In this document: positions 16,907 through 25,862 of the stretch, one piece after another
Numbering within the stretch: the first letter of the stretch is position 1
Layout of the letters: each line of letters opens with the position of its first letter
From: JAAGZL01 sp050288625
GTDB taxonomy: Bacteria; Pseudomonadota; Gammaproteobacteria; Chromatiales; Chromatiaceae
Direction: 5' to 3'
Length of the DNA: 51,869 nucleotides
NCBI GenBank assembly: GCA_050288625.1
Contig: JBNKEE010000055.1
Location: 1 to 51,869 of the forward strand
Notes under the pieces: generated by a model
Seen by the model: the letters and a program-made list of their open reading frames with translations, nothing else
What the model was told of the DNA's origin: nothing
Databases searched by the model: none
Translations under genes and position numbers: made by a program

Positions 16907-19699
16907 CTAATTCAGTATTGATTTTGCCGCTATGCTCAATCTAGATAACAACTCATCGATGTTATTATCCGTTTCACTTGCTGCGTCATGTTCTAATTTT
17001 TGGGCGATATTTTTTAATGAGGTAGCCGCACATATTGATGCTGAGCCACGTAGAGAATGGGCTGATTCCTGTAGCTCCACCCAGTCACGCGCGCTGGCGG
17101 ATTTTTGTATGGTTTCAATTTGTTGAGGCAGATCAAGGCAAAATCTTTCGAATAGTCTCTGTGCCAGTTCCGAGTTGCCACCGGCGATATTAATTGCTTG
17201 CTCAATATCACGTACAACATCCGTGTCATTTGAATCTTTTTCTGTTTCATTATTTTGAGGCATTGCTTCATGATTTTCTGTAGATTTAGTCAAATGTTTT
17301 CTGACGATATCTATTAACATGGTTTCATCTACAGGCTTTACCAGATAATCATCCATGCCAGACGTTTCAACATGCTCTCTTGTTTCTGGCATTATGTCTG
17401 CTGTTAACGCAACTATGGGAGTGTGCCTTGATGTTGTTGCTTCATATTTTCTTATTTCTTGCGCTGCCTCCAGTCCGCTTACATTGGGCATATGTATATC
17501 CATCAATATAAGATCGAAGTCATGACTGCATGCAAGTTCAATAGCTTGAGTTCCGTCTGTAGCTGAACTTATAGTGGCTCCAAGCAGATGTAGGAGTGTG
17601 GCTACTAGTTCAAGATTTATTGGGTTGTCGTCAGCAATCAATATATGAGAGTTTTTGAACTGTTTGCTTGATTTTTTTTTGGCATTGGCTTTTTTATGTT
17701 TGGACTTTGCTCCTGGCTTATTCTTTGATTTAAGTTTGAGCTTTGGCGAAGACTTATAAGCTAATACATCTCGGATAGCGCGCTCCAATACACTGTTGCT
17801 AAGTGGTTTTGATAGACATGAAACCTGTGCGTCATTTTCTATGTGGTGTAATATTTCGTGATCCGATGAACTTAGAAGTACAAGTATTGGAATATGTAGC
17901 TTAGCTTTTATAGATTTAAGTTTTTCAATAATGTTTTTTTCATCTACTTCTATCGCGGCAAACCCTACGACCACAAAATCTAATTTTCCATCATTTTTAG
18001 AGTTATGGTTATCGGGATCTATTTCTATAACATCTATGCCAAGGGCGTTTAGATTGTGGCGCGTGACCAACTTAGACAACCTGTAGTCATCTATGAGTCC
18101 GCATTTAGTGTTGTTAAAATATGAAGAGTCCTTGTTGTTCAAATGATCCTTGCTGGATTGTTTCAGTTTTAATGTAACGGTAAATTCTGATCCTTCATTT
18201 TCGTTACTGGTGACTGAAATTTCCCCTCCCATTGCGTGGGCCAATTTCTGACTTATACTGAGACCTAGACCGCTGCCGCCAAACCTTCTGCTGGTGGAAG
18301 AGTCAGCTTGGTGGAACGATTTGAAAAGGTATTCCTGTGACTTTTTATTGATTCCTATTCCGGTGTCAGTAACGGTAAATTTTAAAATGACATCATTATT
18401 GCCATCGTAGTCGTCGATCATGACGCGTATCATTACTTCACCTTTGCTAGTGAATTTAATGGCGTTACTTATAAGATTCACAAGAATTTGTCGTATTCTG
18501 AGTTCGTCACCAATCAACAACGCTGGAACGTCAGAATATATAAGAACCAGCAGTTCTAGATTTTTATCATGGGCTGCTGGCGCCAAGAAATTAACTGGAT
18601 TCTCGAAACACTCTCTTACGTTGAATTCATTGTGTTCAGGTTTGAGTTTGTCAGATTCGAGTTTTGAATAATCCAGAATGTTATTAATAATTCCGAGAAG
18701 ATCAGTGGCCGACTTTGATACAGTTTGGACCATATTTCTCTGCTCTGCTGTGAGGTCGGTTTTTAGAAGTAAGTTGGTAAATCCGATTACACCATTCATA
18801 GGCGTACGTATTTCATGACTCATGTTGGCAAGAAATTCTGATTTTACTTTGTTGGCTTTCTGTTCTCTTTTCCTCGCTAGAACAAGCTCTACATTTTGTA
18901 TTTCAAGTTCCTCCAGCGTCTGAGTTAGATCGGATGTGGCTTGGTCTACTTGTTTTTGCAGATATTCATGTGCGTTTTCCAATTCAGATGCCATAGCGTT
19001 GAAACCCTCTTCAAGGGTGCGAATCTCACCTTTAGAACGTGCAGGCACCCTTGCTGAAAAATCTCCATGCTTCATTCTTATTACGGCCCTGGTAAGACGT
19101 AAAATTGGGGATACGATACGTTGACTTAGTAAACTGGCGATCATCCCTGAAACTAACAAGACAAAAATAACCAGTAGCATGCTGTTTCGTATGATCTCAT
19201 TTTGATTGGTTGGATCAGTGCTGTTTGTCATTACGACACTTGCTGTACCGAGACTGATAATCTGGTTGGTGTTTTGTGTAATGCTTGCTTGCTCAGGATA
19301 GTCATCAAGTCTTGATGCAGAAGCGTCATATGCGATTTTGGCGGTGAATAGTTGAGAGTTAAGCTTGCTTTTGGGCTTTTTGTTCAGATGAGATTTTTCT
19401 TTGCTGAGTAATACTGTTCCATTTTGATCATATAGATAGATAGCGATAATATTTTCACGGATAAAAATGTTATTTGTGCTAAGTATCAAAGCGTCTTGAT
19501 TTCCGGAATATATTCCATACATAGATACTGCTGCCAATTCTTTTGCTACAGCGTTTCCACGCTCAATAAATGAATTTTTTAGTGTATCTAGCTGTGCATT
19601 AGTTATATATACGGCCAGTGAAAGAGCAACAATGGCCGTTGGAAACAGGATAAGAAGCAGTAGCTTTGTTTTAAGCCTTGATGCGCGCCGTATACTCAT
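16907..19699 (-). CDS. BarA-like hybrid sensor histidine kinase (HAMP-HisKA-HATPase-REC-REC-HPt)
   Basis: A 930-aa membrane kinase. TM1 (~13-33), a periplasmic domain (~34-171), TM2 (~172-193), HAMP (~194-247) and a coiled coil are followed by the HisKA box with H295 (ANMSHEIRTPMNG). The ATPase domain has an N box (NLISNAIKFT), DTGIGI and GGSGLGL. A first receiver domain (~532-645) is degenerate, with no aspartate at the expected place. After an unusually Lys-rich linker (~653-683) comes an intact receiver (LMDIHMP, D734) and a C-terminal HPt (H881 in ESAHSLRGSAS). This is the architecture of BarA/GacS (E. coli BarA 918 aa). Its ATG overlaps the binding-protein stop by 1 nt (TAATG), so translation is coupled. 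No response regulator is adjacent. Confidence 0.93.
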   Translation of the reverse strand: MSIRRASRLKTKLLLLILFPTAIVALSLAVYITNAQLDTLKNSFIERGNAVAKELAAVSMYGIYSGNQDALILSTNNIFIRENIIAIYLYDQNGTVLLSKEKSHLNKKPKSKLNSQLFTAKIAYDASASRLDDYPEQASITQNTNQIISLGTASVVMTNSTDPTNQNEIIRNSMLLVIFVLLVSGMIASLLSQRIVSPILRLTRAVIRMKHGDFSARVPARSKGEIRTLEEGFNAMASELENAHEYLQKQVDQATSDLTQTLEELEIQNVELVLARKREQKANKVKSEFLANMSHEIRTPMNGVIGFTNLLLKTDLTAEQRNMVQTVSKSATDLLGIINNILDYSKLESDKLKPEHNEFNVRECFENPVNFLAPAAHDKNLELLVLIYSDVPALLIGDELRIRQILVNLISNAIKFTSKGEVMIRVMIDDYDGNNDVILKFTVTDTGIGINKKSQEYLFKSFHQADSSTSRRFGGSGLGLSISQKLAHAMGGEISVTSNENEGSEFTVTLKLKQSSKDHLNNKDSSYFNNTKCGLIDDYRLSKLVTRHNLNALGIDVIEIDPDNHNSKNDGKLDFVVVGFAAIEVDEKNIIEKLKSIKAKLHIPILVLLSSSDHEILHHIENDAQVSCLSKPLSNSVLERAIRDVLAYKSSPKLKLKSKNKPGAKSKHKKANAKKKSSKQFKNSHILIADDNPINLELVATLLHLLGATISSATDGTQAIELACSHDFDLILMDIHMPNVSGLEAAQEIRKYEATTSRHTPIVALTADIMPETREHVETSGMDDYLVKPVDETMLIDIVRKHLTKSTENHEAMPQNNETEKDSNDTDVVRDIEQAINIAGGNSELAQRLFERFCLDLPQQIETIQKSASARDWVELQESAHSLRGSASICAATSLKNIAQKLEHDAASETDNNIDELLSRLSIAAKSILN

Positions 19700-20736
19700 T
19701 ACTTTGCCTTCATTATCTCTGACTTAATCTCTGTTTTGGATGGTATTCTAATGTTTAGAGATTGAATAACTCTTCTGTTAGTATCTACCGAAAAGTATTT
19801 TGGATATGTTGGCTGTGATAGTCTCCTATTACCTGAGGTAAAAAATTTATTTATCTCATCACCTATATGATTCCCAATATCTACTGGTGAGGAGTATACG
19901 GCTGCTGTAGCTCCTGATCTAACAAAGGCGGCTGAGTATCCAAATACAGGGACATTGTGACGATAGCTCGATAATAAAACCGTCAATACAGTATTTTTGT
20001 TGTAAATGCTAGGATCTGGTTGAGCCATAAGAACATCTGCTTCTCTAAATATCTTTTCGAGCGTAGAACCTATGTTATTCGGTGTGGAGTTATGTATTAC
20101 AGGTCTCAATCCCATCTTTCGCATTATCTGTTGCAGTCGTTGCTTCCCAATCCCGGAATAGCTTCCCAATACGACGCCAACCTTGTCTCTATCTGGTAAG
20201 GCGGACTTGATTAATCGTAATTGCCTCTCTATTGGTTGATCAATATATATTGCAGATTTTATTCTGCTACTGCTCATTCTTCTTATGGCGGGATAACTGT
20301 GGCTTGGTATTAGTGAATACAGTGTAGGCGATTTCGATTTATAGGTGTTTAACTGCTTTGCGGCATTGGTGCCAACAGTAATTATTAGATCCCATTTATC
20401 ATGTTGCACCAAACGATACAGTTTTTTGTCATTGATTGATGCTATAGATACTGAAGGCTTGGTGCAATTCGTATTTTGATGTTGACATATATCTTCAAGT
20501 CGGTTTTGCGCTACATCGATAATTTTTTTATAAACTGATGTTGATCCGCTTTTTATGAAAAGTATCTTTGATTCTGCTGCCTCAGTTATCTCTGCTACTG
20601 AGAATATGGCAGGTAAGAAAAGTAACATCCATATAAGTTTTTTGATTTTTCGTTTAGTGGGGTAATGGCAGTAGTCTGTCATACACGATTGATGCCAGAC
20701 AGCATGAAGCATTCTGGTTAGCTTATACGTATCCAT
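19699..20736 (-). CDS. ABC-type substrate-binding protein (COG2984-like), coupled to kinase
   Basis: Predicted periplasmic binding protein. A hydrophobic signal-like segment (KKLIWMLLFLPAIFSVAEITEA, listed here only for its position ~32-53) precedes a two-lobe sequence: WDLIITVGTNAAKQL, TLYSLIPSHSYPAI, KVGVVLGSYSGIGKQR, ADVLMAQPDP and PVFGYSAAFVRSGATAAVYSS. This is the pattern of the uncharacterised TrpX-type binding proteins. No permease or ATPase gene is nearby; instead the gene overlaps the hybrid kinase by 1 nt and follows a TonB receptor. A role as ligand presenter to the kinase, as in LuxP/LuxQ or TorT/TorS, is inferred. The start is uncertain: ATG 20736 or ATG 20682, which would give a shorter N-region before the signal peptide. 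Confidence 0.8.
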   Translation of the reverse strand: MDTYKLTRMLHAVWHQSCMTDYCHYPTKRKIKKLIWMLLFLPAIFSVAEITEAAESKILFIKSGSTSVYKKIIDVAQNRLEDICQHQNTNCTKPSVSIASINDKKLYRLVQHDKWDLIITVGTNAAKQLNTYKSKSPTLYSLIPSHSYPAIRRMSSSRIKSAIYIDQPIERQLRLIKSALPDRDKVGVVLGSYSGIGKQRLQQIMRKMGLRPVIHNSTPNNIGSTLEKIFREADVLMAQPDPSIYNKNTVLTVLLSSYRHNVPVFGYSAAFVRSGATAAVYSSPVDIGNHIGDEINKFFTSGNRRLSQPTYPKYFSVDTNRRVIQSLNIRIPSKTEIKSEIMKAK

Positions 20737-20761
20737 AGATATCGCCGATCATCCTTAACAG

Positions 20762-20778
20762 TGATGCATCCTTAAAAC
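20762..20778. repeat. Direct repeat copy 1 (TGATGCATCC-T-TAAAAC) at the 3' end of the TonB gene
   Basis: This 17-bp sequence is repeated with a single mismatch at 22889-22905. It contains the 8-bp palindrome GATGCATC. On the minus strand both copies place an AAGGAT/AGGGAT ribosome-binding-like element near a gene boundary, here across the TonB stop and 26 nt before the binding-protein ATG. Confidence 0.6.
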
Positions 20779-22889
20779 TTTATTCCAACTTGTAGATAGA
20801 ATTCTCTTTGTGCCTCATTTATGTCGTAATACTCCTGGTAATTATTGTTTTCTATGTTGTGTAAAATGGCAGCAATATCTATGGTTGCATCAGGCAGGGT
20901 GAATGTTTTCCCAATGCGAAAATCCCATTTGTTATAGGAATCGGTTTCGTCACCTGGATCGAGCCAAGTGATCCTTCCTGTGTGGTAAAATCCTGAACTT
21001 ACTTGTATTCCATTATCAAATCTGTGGCTGGCTAAAATACCAAACGTCTCTTTCGGTACGATTTCGCTTACGTCAATAAATTCATCCTGAGCTCCGCTGT
21101 TATCATAGCGGCTAACTTGCCATCCGGATGCGTTTAGATGGCTATATACGGCATGAATGTCGGTATTGGGCGTGGGCTTATAATCAAGCTGTAATTCAAG
21201 CCCATTGATCGTTACTTCCCCATCGTTATTGAAATTGCCTGCTCCATTGTTACTAAGATCACCAAAGTTTGTACTATGGTCCCAAGCATAGTTGATTACG
21301 GGGTTTATTTTTTCCTTGAACAGCTTTACATCCATAGTAAGTGGGATATCTTTAAACGCGGCCATATAGCCAAGCTCTATTGAGTTGACCTCCTCTGGGT
21401 CCGGTACTCCGACGGTTTTGTGCACCTGGTCTACTAATATTCCACCCAATGTGCGGGCCTTCATATCTATCTGCTCTTCCCATACGTTAGGCATACGGTA
21501 AGCCCTAGAATGAGATATGCGGAATATGTGGTTCTCTTTCAATGCGTAGTTTAATGCGACTCGTGGTGAGAACATGCTGCTGAAACCTTCATATTTCTCC
21601 AGCATGGCGCCGAGATTCACGGTTAAGTCATCTTTGGGTTTCCATTCGGCATTAATAAATGCATGCAATTGGTTGCGGGTTGCGGCAGAATCCTGGTCCA
21701 ATGTCTCAGGGCTTATGGTATTGTCATGACGTAAACCGGCGCCCCAGGCCAAGCGTAGATCAGGCGCTGGCTTAAGCAGATGCTGTAATTCCAGCTCATA
21801 CCTGTCTGATTCGTAACTGAACCCTGAAATCACATTGAATGGCGCAATTGTTACGCTAAGCGTGTCATTCAACTCTTTATAGTTATGAAAAAAATGTAGA
21901 CTGTATTCGCTATCCTTATCAATGGTGTGTATCCATTTGATCTGTTGAAAATTGCTAGTATTAACCGTATCTCTTAGAGCAAACCAGTCATCCTGTTGTG
22001 TACCTCTGGAATATCCGGTCTGAAACATTATCTTATTGCTTGAATCATACTTATAATCTCCCCGAAAGCTTAGCCATTTGTTGGTAGCATCATCATACCT
22101 GGTCTTAATCCCATCTTTTTCATCGTAGTTTATGGTTAAGCGGTAATTGAGATCTCCTATTTTATCTGCATGACGCGCCAGGGTCTGGCGTGTATTTTTA
22201 TCTCCTATGGTGGTTTTGACTAGGGTTCCATGTTGTTGTGAAGGTTCTTCGGTGATGATGTTGATTACGCCGGAGAAGGAGTTTGAGCCAAAGGCTGCTG
22301 CATTGGAACCACGGATGACTTCGATACGTTTTATGTCCTCCAGGGCCAGGGGAAGATCTGACCAGGCGACACCGCCGATAACCGGATTATATATAGAACG
22401 TCCATCCACCAGGACCTGTAGACTCCTGGAATAAAGATCTGCGCGTCCATGGTAGGTTACGAAATAATCATCTCCGCCATAGTTGGCTACCTGCATACCT
22501 GGTACCAAGCGCATTAGCTCAGGTATCTCTAGAGCGCCTGATGCCCTGATCATCTCTTTATCGATGATGGTCATTGAGACCGGAGTTTCTGAAACTGGCT
22601 GTTCCAAACGAGTGGCGGTGAATACTATCGGCAGCTCTCCGAAAAAATACTCTTCGGTAATTATGTCGGTGTAACTGACATTTTTATTGGTTTCAGTGGT
22701 CGTTTCAGCACCTGTTTTTGGCTCTGTTGCTGCACTAGATTCAGCGCTAATTTTAGACTCTGTCTCCGTGACAGTTTCAGTGCTAGCTTCGCCGCTGGCT
22801 AAACAATACGATACGGGCAGAAACGCCATGGAGATTGCGCAGACAAACAAGGCAGTATGTTTGGTTATTTCAGCATTGTTTCTATGCAT
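20772..22889 (-). CDS. TonB-dependent outer-membrane receptor
   Basis: A 705-aa TonB-dependent receptor with a signal peptide ending near residue 31 (LPVSYCLA) and a Thr/Glu-rich linker (~33-68). A TonB-box-like ELPIVFTATRL is followed by the plug domain (SMTIIDKEMIRASGALEIPELMR spread over ~100-125, VPGMQV, LVDGRSIYNP, IEVIRGSNAAAFGSNSFSGVINI). The long 22-strand barrel ends in an aromatic residue (QVGIKF). No transcription-regulating N-terminal signalling domain is present, so this is not an FecA-type transducer. It heads the three-gene minus-strand unit with the binding protein and kinase. Ligand unknown. The ATG at 22889 is preceded by TTTAGGGATG. Confidence 0.93.
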   Translation of the reverse strand: MHRNNAEITKHTALFVCAISMAFLPVSYCLASGEASTETVTETESKISAESSAATEPKTGAETTTETNKNVSYTDIITEEYFFGELPIVFTATRLEQPVSETPVSMTIIDKEMIRASGALEIPELMRLVPGMQVANYGGDDYFVTYHGRADLYSRSLQVLVDGRSIYNPVIGGVAWSDLPLALEDIKRIEVIRGSNAAAFGSNSFSGVINIITEEPSQQHGTLVKTTIGDKNTRQTLARHADKIGDLNYRLTINYDEKDGIKTRYDDATNKWLSFRGDYKYDSSNKIMFQTGYSRGTQQDDWFALRDTVNTSNFQQIKWIHTIDKDSEYSLHFFHNYKELNDTLSVTIAPFNVISGFSYESDRYELELQHLLKPAPDLRLAWGAGLRHDNTISPETLDQDSAATRNQLHAFINAEWKPKDDLTVNLGAMLEKYEGFSSMFSPRVALNYALKENHIFRISHSRAYRMPNVWEEQIDMKARTLGGILVDQVHKTVGVPDPEEVNSIELGYMAAFKDIPLTMDVKLFKEKINPVINYAWDHSTNFGDLSNNGAGNFNNDGEVTINGLELQLDYKPTPNTDIHAVYSHLNASGWQVSRYDNSGAQDEFIDVSEIVPKETFGILASHRFDNGIQVSSGFYHTGRITWLDPGDETDSYNKWDFRIGKTFTLPDATIDIAAILHNIENNNYQEYYDINEAQREFYLQVGIKF

Positions 22890-22905
22890 GATGCATCCCT
22901 AAAAC
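22889..22905. repeat. Direct repeat copy 2 (TGATGCATCC-C-TAAAAC) at the 5' end of the TonB gene
   Basis: Second copy of the 17-bp repeat at 20762-20778, 16 of 17 bases identical and in the same orientation, directly abutting the TonB receptor start codon. The two copies bracket the receptor gene exactly. Confidence 0.6.
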
Positions 22906-23022
22906 AATTGTGTAATATGCTTTGCTTAGTGCTATTGACTAGAGCATTCCCTGAAGTAAATACAAGTAGAACACTATATACTAACATCGTTTTTACCGCA
23001 TGTTTTGAGTAGAATAGATTAT

Positions 23023-23916
23023 ATGAATTATTCGACTATTGAAGAGTGCATTGGCAATACCCCGCTAGTACGCTTGCAACACCTCCCTGGTGATACCACC
23101 AATACTATCCTGCTCAAATTAGAGGGCAACAACCCGGCTGGGTCGGTGAAGGATAGGCCGGCTCTAAACATGATAAGCATGGCAGAATCCAGGGGGGATA
23201 TAAAACCTGGAGACACCCTGATTGAAGCCACCAGCGGTAATACCGGGATTGCCCTGGCCATGGCTGCGGCCATAAAAGGGTATCACATGGTATTGGTGAT
23301 GCCTGAGAACATGAGCCTGGAACGCAGGTCCCTTATGAAGGCATATGGAGCAGAGATTATTCTCACACCGGAAGAGGGCAGTATGGAGGCAGCCATTGAT
23401 AAGGCGCGGGAGTTGGAATCTGCTGGTGAAGGGCTGATTCTGGACCAATTCTCCAACCAGGACAACCCGATGTCCCATGTTAATGGAACAGGTCCTGAAA
23501 TCTGGCGACAAACAGATGGAAAGATAACTCACTTTGTTAGTTCAATGGGGACTACGGGCACCATTATGGGGGTGTCCAGATTTCTTAAGGAGAAAGATCC
23601 TGACATAGAGATTATTGGAGTCCAACCTACCGATGGTTCCAAGATACCAGGAATCAGGCGTTGGCCAGAGGAGTATCTGCCAAAGATATACGATGCCAGT
23701 AGGGTAGATAGGATCATAGACGTTAACCAGGAAGATGCGGAAAATACAACCAGGGCGCTGGCGGCAACTGAAGGAATTATGGCAGGCATCTCCTCTGGCG
23801 GAGCCGTATCCGCGGCCCTGGAGCTATCCAGTGGGCTTACCGATGCTGTGATAGTGGTAATTGTGTGTGACCGTGGTGACAGATACCTATCTACCGGCGT
23901 TTTTCCTGCCGATTAG
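23023..23916 (+). CDS. cysM: Cysteine synthase B
   Basis: PLP-dependent O-acetylserine (or O-phosphoserine/thiosulfate) sulfhydrylase, 297 aa. Motifs are IGNTPLVRLQ, the PLP lysine in NPAGSVKDRPA (K43), the phosphate-binding TSGNTGIALA, GTTGTIMG and GISSGGAVSAAL. The GIRRWPEEYLP segment separates CysM from CysK. The frame opens upstream to a TTG at 23005, but CysM proteins begin close to STIEECIGNTP, so ATG 23023 fits better. It is divergent from the TonB receptor gene and may lie in the same transcription direction as rlmD. Confidence 0.95.
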   Translation: MNYSTIEECIGNTPLVRLQHLPGDTTNTILLKLEGNNPAGSVKDRPALNMISMAESRGDIKPGDTLIEATSGNTGIALAMAAAIKGYHMVLVMPENMSLERRSLMKAYGAEIILTPEEGSMEAAIDKARELESAGEGLILDQFSNQDNPMSHVNGTGPEIWRQTDGKITHFVSSMGTTGTIMGVSRFLKEKDPDIEIIGVQPTDGSKIPGIRRWPEEYLPKIYDASRVDRIIDVNQEDAENTTRALAATEGIMAGISSGGAVSAALELSSGLTDAVIVVIVCDRGDRYLSTGVFPAD

Positions 23917-23939
23917 AAATCAGCATTATCAGACAATAC

Positions 23940-23995
23940 AAACGACTTTAAAATATTAAATATCAATAAGATATAGTATTTTATTAAAGTTGTTT
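23940..23995 (+). other. AT-rich stem-loop between cysM and rlmD
   Basis: AAACGACTTTA (23940-23950) can pair with TAAAGTTGTTT (23985-23995), 11 bp with one G-U pair, around an AT-rich loop that can itself pair (AAATA/TATTT). No T-run follows, so termination is uncertain; it occupies most of the cysM-rlmD gap. Confidence 0.4.
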
Positions 23996-24038
23996 ATTAT
24001 AATAATCATTCCTCAATATAGGCCGGATATTATCTAAA

Positions 24039-25370
24039 GTGGCACGATCAAGCAAAAAGAGATTACCGGCTGAACCGGTTAAGGCAATAGTAGACTCGAT
24101 GAGTCACGATGGGCGTGGTGTAGCTCATCTGGATGGAAAGACAGTATTCATTCAGGGGGCATTGCCTCAGGAAGAGGTGATGTTTACCTATTCCAGAAAG
24201 AGGCAAAGTTATGATGAAGGGGTCGCGACCGACATCCTGATGCCGTCACCAGACAGGGTCGAGCCGCCTTGTAGACACTTCGATATCTGTGGTGGTTGCA
24301 GTCTGCAACATCTTAGACCAGAGGCGCAGATAGTGTTAAAACAGAAGGGCCTTCTGGATGCCTTTGCGCGAATAGCCAAGATAGAACCGGAAGAGGTGTT
24401 TCCACCTCTCACATCTACTGCATGTTGGGGCTACCGGCGCAAGGCCAGACTCGGGGTCAGGAATGTGCCGAAAAAAGGGAGGGTATTGGTAGGTTTCAGA
24501 GAGAAAGGTTCCAGCTTTCTGGCCGATATCCACAGTTGCGAGGTACTGCATCCAAGGGTAGGGCAGCTTCTAATGCCACTGAGTGACTTGATCGGTGGCT
24601 TGTCCATAAGAGACAAGGTGCCACAAATAGAGGTCTCCATGGGTGATAAGGCATGCGCGCTGGTATTCCGGGTCCTGGAGCCGTTATCCTCCGCTGACAT
24701 GGCCTTATTGTCGCAGTTCGGTTCAGAGCATGATATGCACATATATCTGCAGGAGGCGGGTCCGGATAGTGTACGGCCGCTGCAGGGCAACGCCGCTGAT
24801 CTCAGCTATTCGCTGCCGGATTTTGGCATCGACCTGCGTTTTCTGCCCAACGACTTTACCCAGGTCAACTATGAGTTGAACAGGCTCATGGTCGCGCGTG
24901 CGGTGGAACTTTTGGACCCGCAGAGTGATGAGCGTATCCTGGATCTGTTTTGCGGAATCGGTAACTTCACTCTGCCCCTGGCGACCAGGGCCAATTCGGT
25001 AGTGGGGGTGGAGGGTGACCAGTTACTGGTTGCCAGGGCGAGGGAAAACGCTGCGATGAACCACATCGATAATGTCAGTTATTACACAGCAAACCTTTAT
25101 GAGTCCCTGGAACATGAGCCCTGGTTGCAGGGTGGGTTTGATAAAGCGCTGCTTGATCCGCCGCGCTCAGGGGCATTTGAAGTGTTGGAATACCTGCCAA
25201 AGCTGGGGATTAAACGTATAGTATATGTATCATGCTACCCTGGGACCTTGGCACGAGATGCTGGAGAACTGGTGAACGTCCATGGATATAGACTTCTTGG
25301 CGCGGGCGTTATGGATATGTTTCCCCATACCGCCCATGTCGAGTCCATAGCCGTATTCGAGGCAAAATAA
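24039..25370 (+). CDS. rlmD: 23S rRNA (uracil-1939-C5)-methyltransferase
   Basis: SAM-dependent RNA methyltransferase RlmD (RumA), 443 aa. An N-terminal TRAM domain (~13-68) is followed by the iron-sulfur cysteines C78, C84 and C87 (PCRHFDICGGCSLQHL). The SAM-binding motif is ILDLFCGIGNFTLPLA. The LLDPPRSGA motif and the catalytic cysteine C399 in YVSCYPGTLARD complete the fold; E. coli has YVSCNPATLARD, so two residues around the nucleophile differ. The GTG start at 24039 matches the family N-terminus. The second half is GC-richer than the first. The CYTH gene follows 11 nt later, suggesting co-transcription. Confidence 0.95.
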   Translation: MARSSKKRLPAEPVKAIVDSMSHDGRGVAHLDGKTVFIQGALPQEEVMFTYSRKRQSYDEGVATDILMPSPDRVEPPCRHFDICGGCSLQHLRPEAQIVLKQKGLLDAFARIAKIEPEEVFPPLTSTACWGYRRKARLGVRNVPKKGRVLVGFREKGSSFLADIHSCEVLHPRVGQLLMPLSDLIGGLSIRDKVPQIEVSMGDKACALVFRVLEPLSSADMALLSQFGSEHDMHIYLQEAGPDSVRPLQGNAADLSYSLPDFGIDLRFLPNDFTQVNYELNRLMVARAVELLDPQSDERILDLFCGIGNFTLPLATRANSVVGVEGDQLLVARARENAAMNHIDNVSYYTANLYESLEHEPWLQGGFDKALLDPPRSGAFEVLEYLPKLGIKRIVYVSCYPGTLARDAGELVNVHGYRLLGAGVMDMFPHTAHVESIAVFEAK

Positions 25371-25381
25371 GGAGTATTGCG

Positions 25382-25855
25382 ATGGCCGTTGAGATCGAAC
25401 GCAAATTTCTGGTTGATAATGATCTCTGGCGCGATCAGATAATATCCAGCAGTGATCTTAAACAGGCCTACATCTCCAATAACACAAACGCTACCGTCAG
25501 GGTTCGTATCTACGCTGATCAGGCACTCCTGACCATCAAGGGCCCCACCTCGGGTATATCCAGGGATGAATATGAACACACCATCCCGGTTGACGATGCC
25601 AATTCCCTGCTGAGTATGAAAATCGGCGTGGTCATAGAGAAGACGCGCCACAAGGTCAGATGTGGTGAACATACCTGGGACCTGGATATATTTTATGGCG
25701 AGAACAGCGGCCTGAAGCTGGCTGAGGTGGAGCTGGAAGCAGAATCTGAGGAGTTTGAATTACCTGAGTGGGCCGGCGCCGAGGTCACGGGAGATCGCAG
25801 GTACGCAAATTCGCACCTGGCGGAAGAACCATATTGTAACTGGCAGGATAGTTAG
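25382..25855 (+). CDS. CYTH domain protein (triphosphate tunnel metalloenzyme)
   Basis: A 157-aa protein consisting of one CYTH domain. The defining ExExK motif is EIERKF (residues 4-9), followed by alternating charged strands (VRVRIY, LTIKGP, DEYEHTIP, KTRHKVRCG, WDLDIFYGE, LAEVELEAE) lining the tunnel. Bacterial single-domain members hydrolyse inorganic tripolyphosphate. ATG 25382 has GGAG about 9 nt upstream. It is followed by a peptide-binding lipoprotein gene after 7 nt. Confidence 0.92.
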   Translation: MAVEIERKFLVDNDLWRDQIISSSDLKQAYISNNTNATVRVRIYADQALLTIKGPTSGISRDEYEHTIPVDDANSLLSMKIGVVIEKTRHKVRCGEHTWDLDIFYGENSGLKLAEVELEAESEEFELPEWAGAEVTGDRRYANSHLAEEPYCNWQDS

Positions 25856-25862
25856 CCCTGGG

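Noticed and set aside
24209..24790. Minus-strand open frames within rlmD
   Set aside because: Shadows of rlmD; no ribosome-binding sites or domain patterns.
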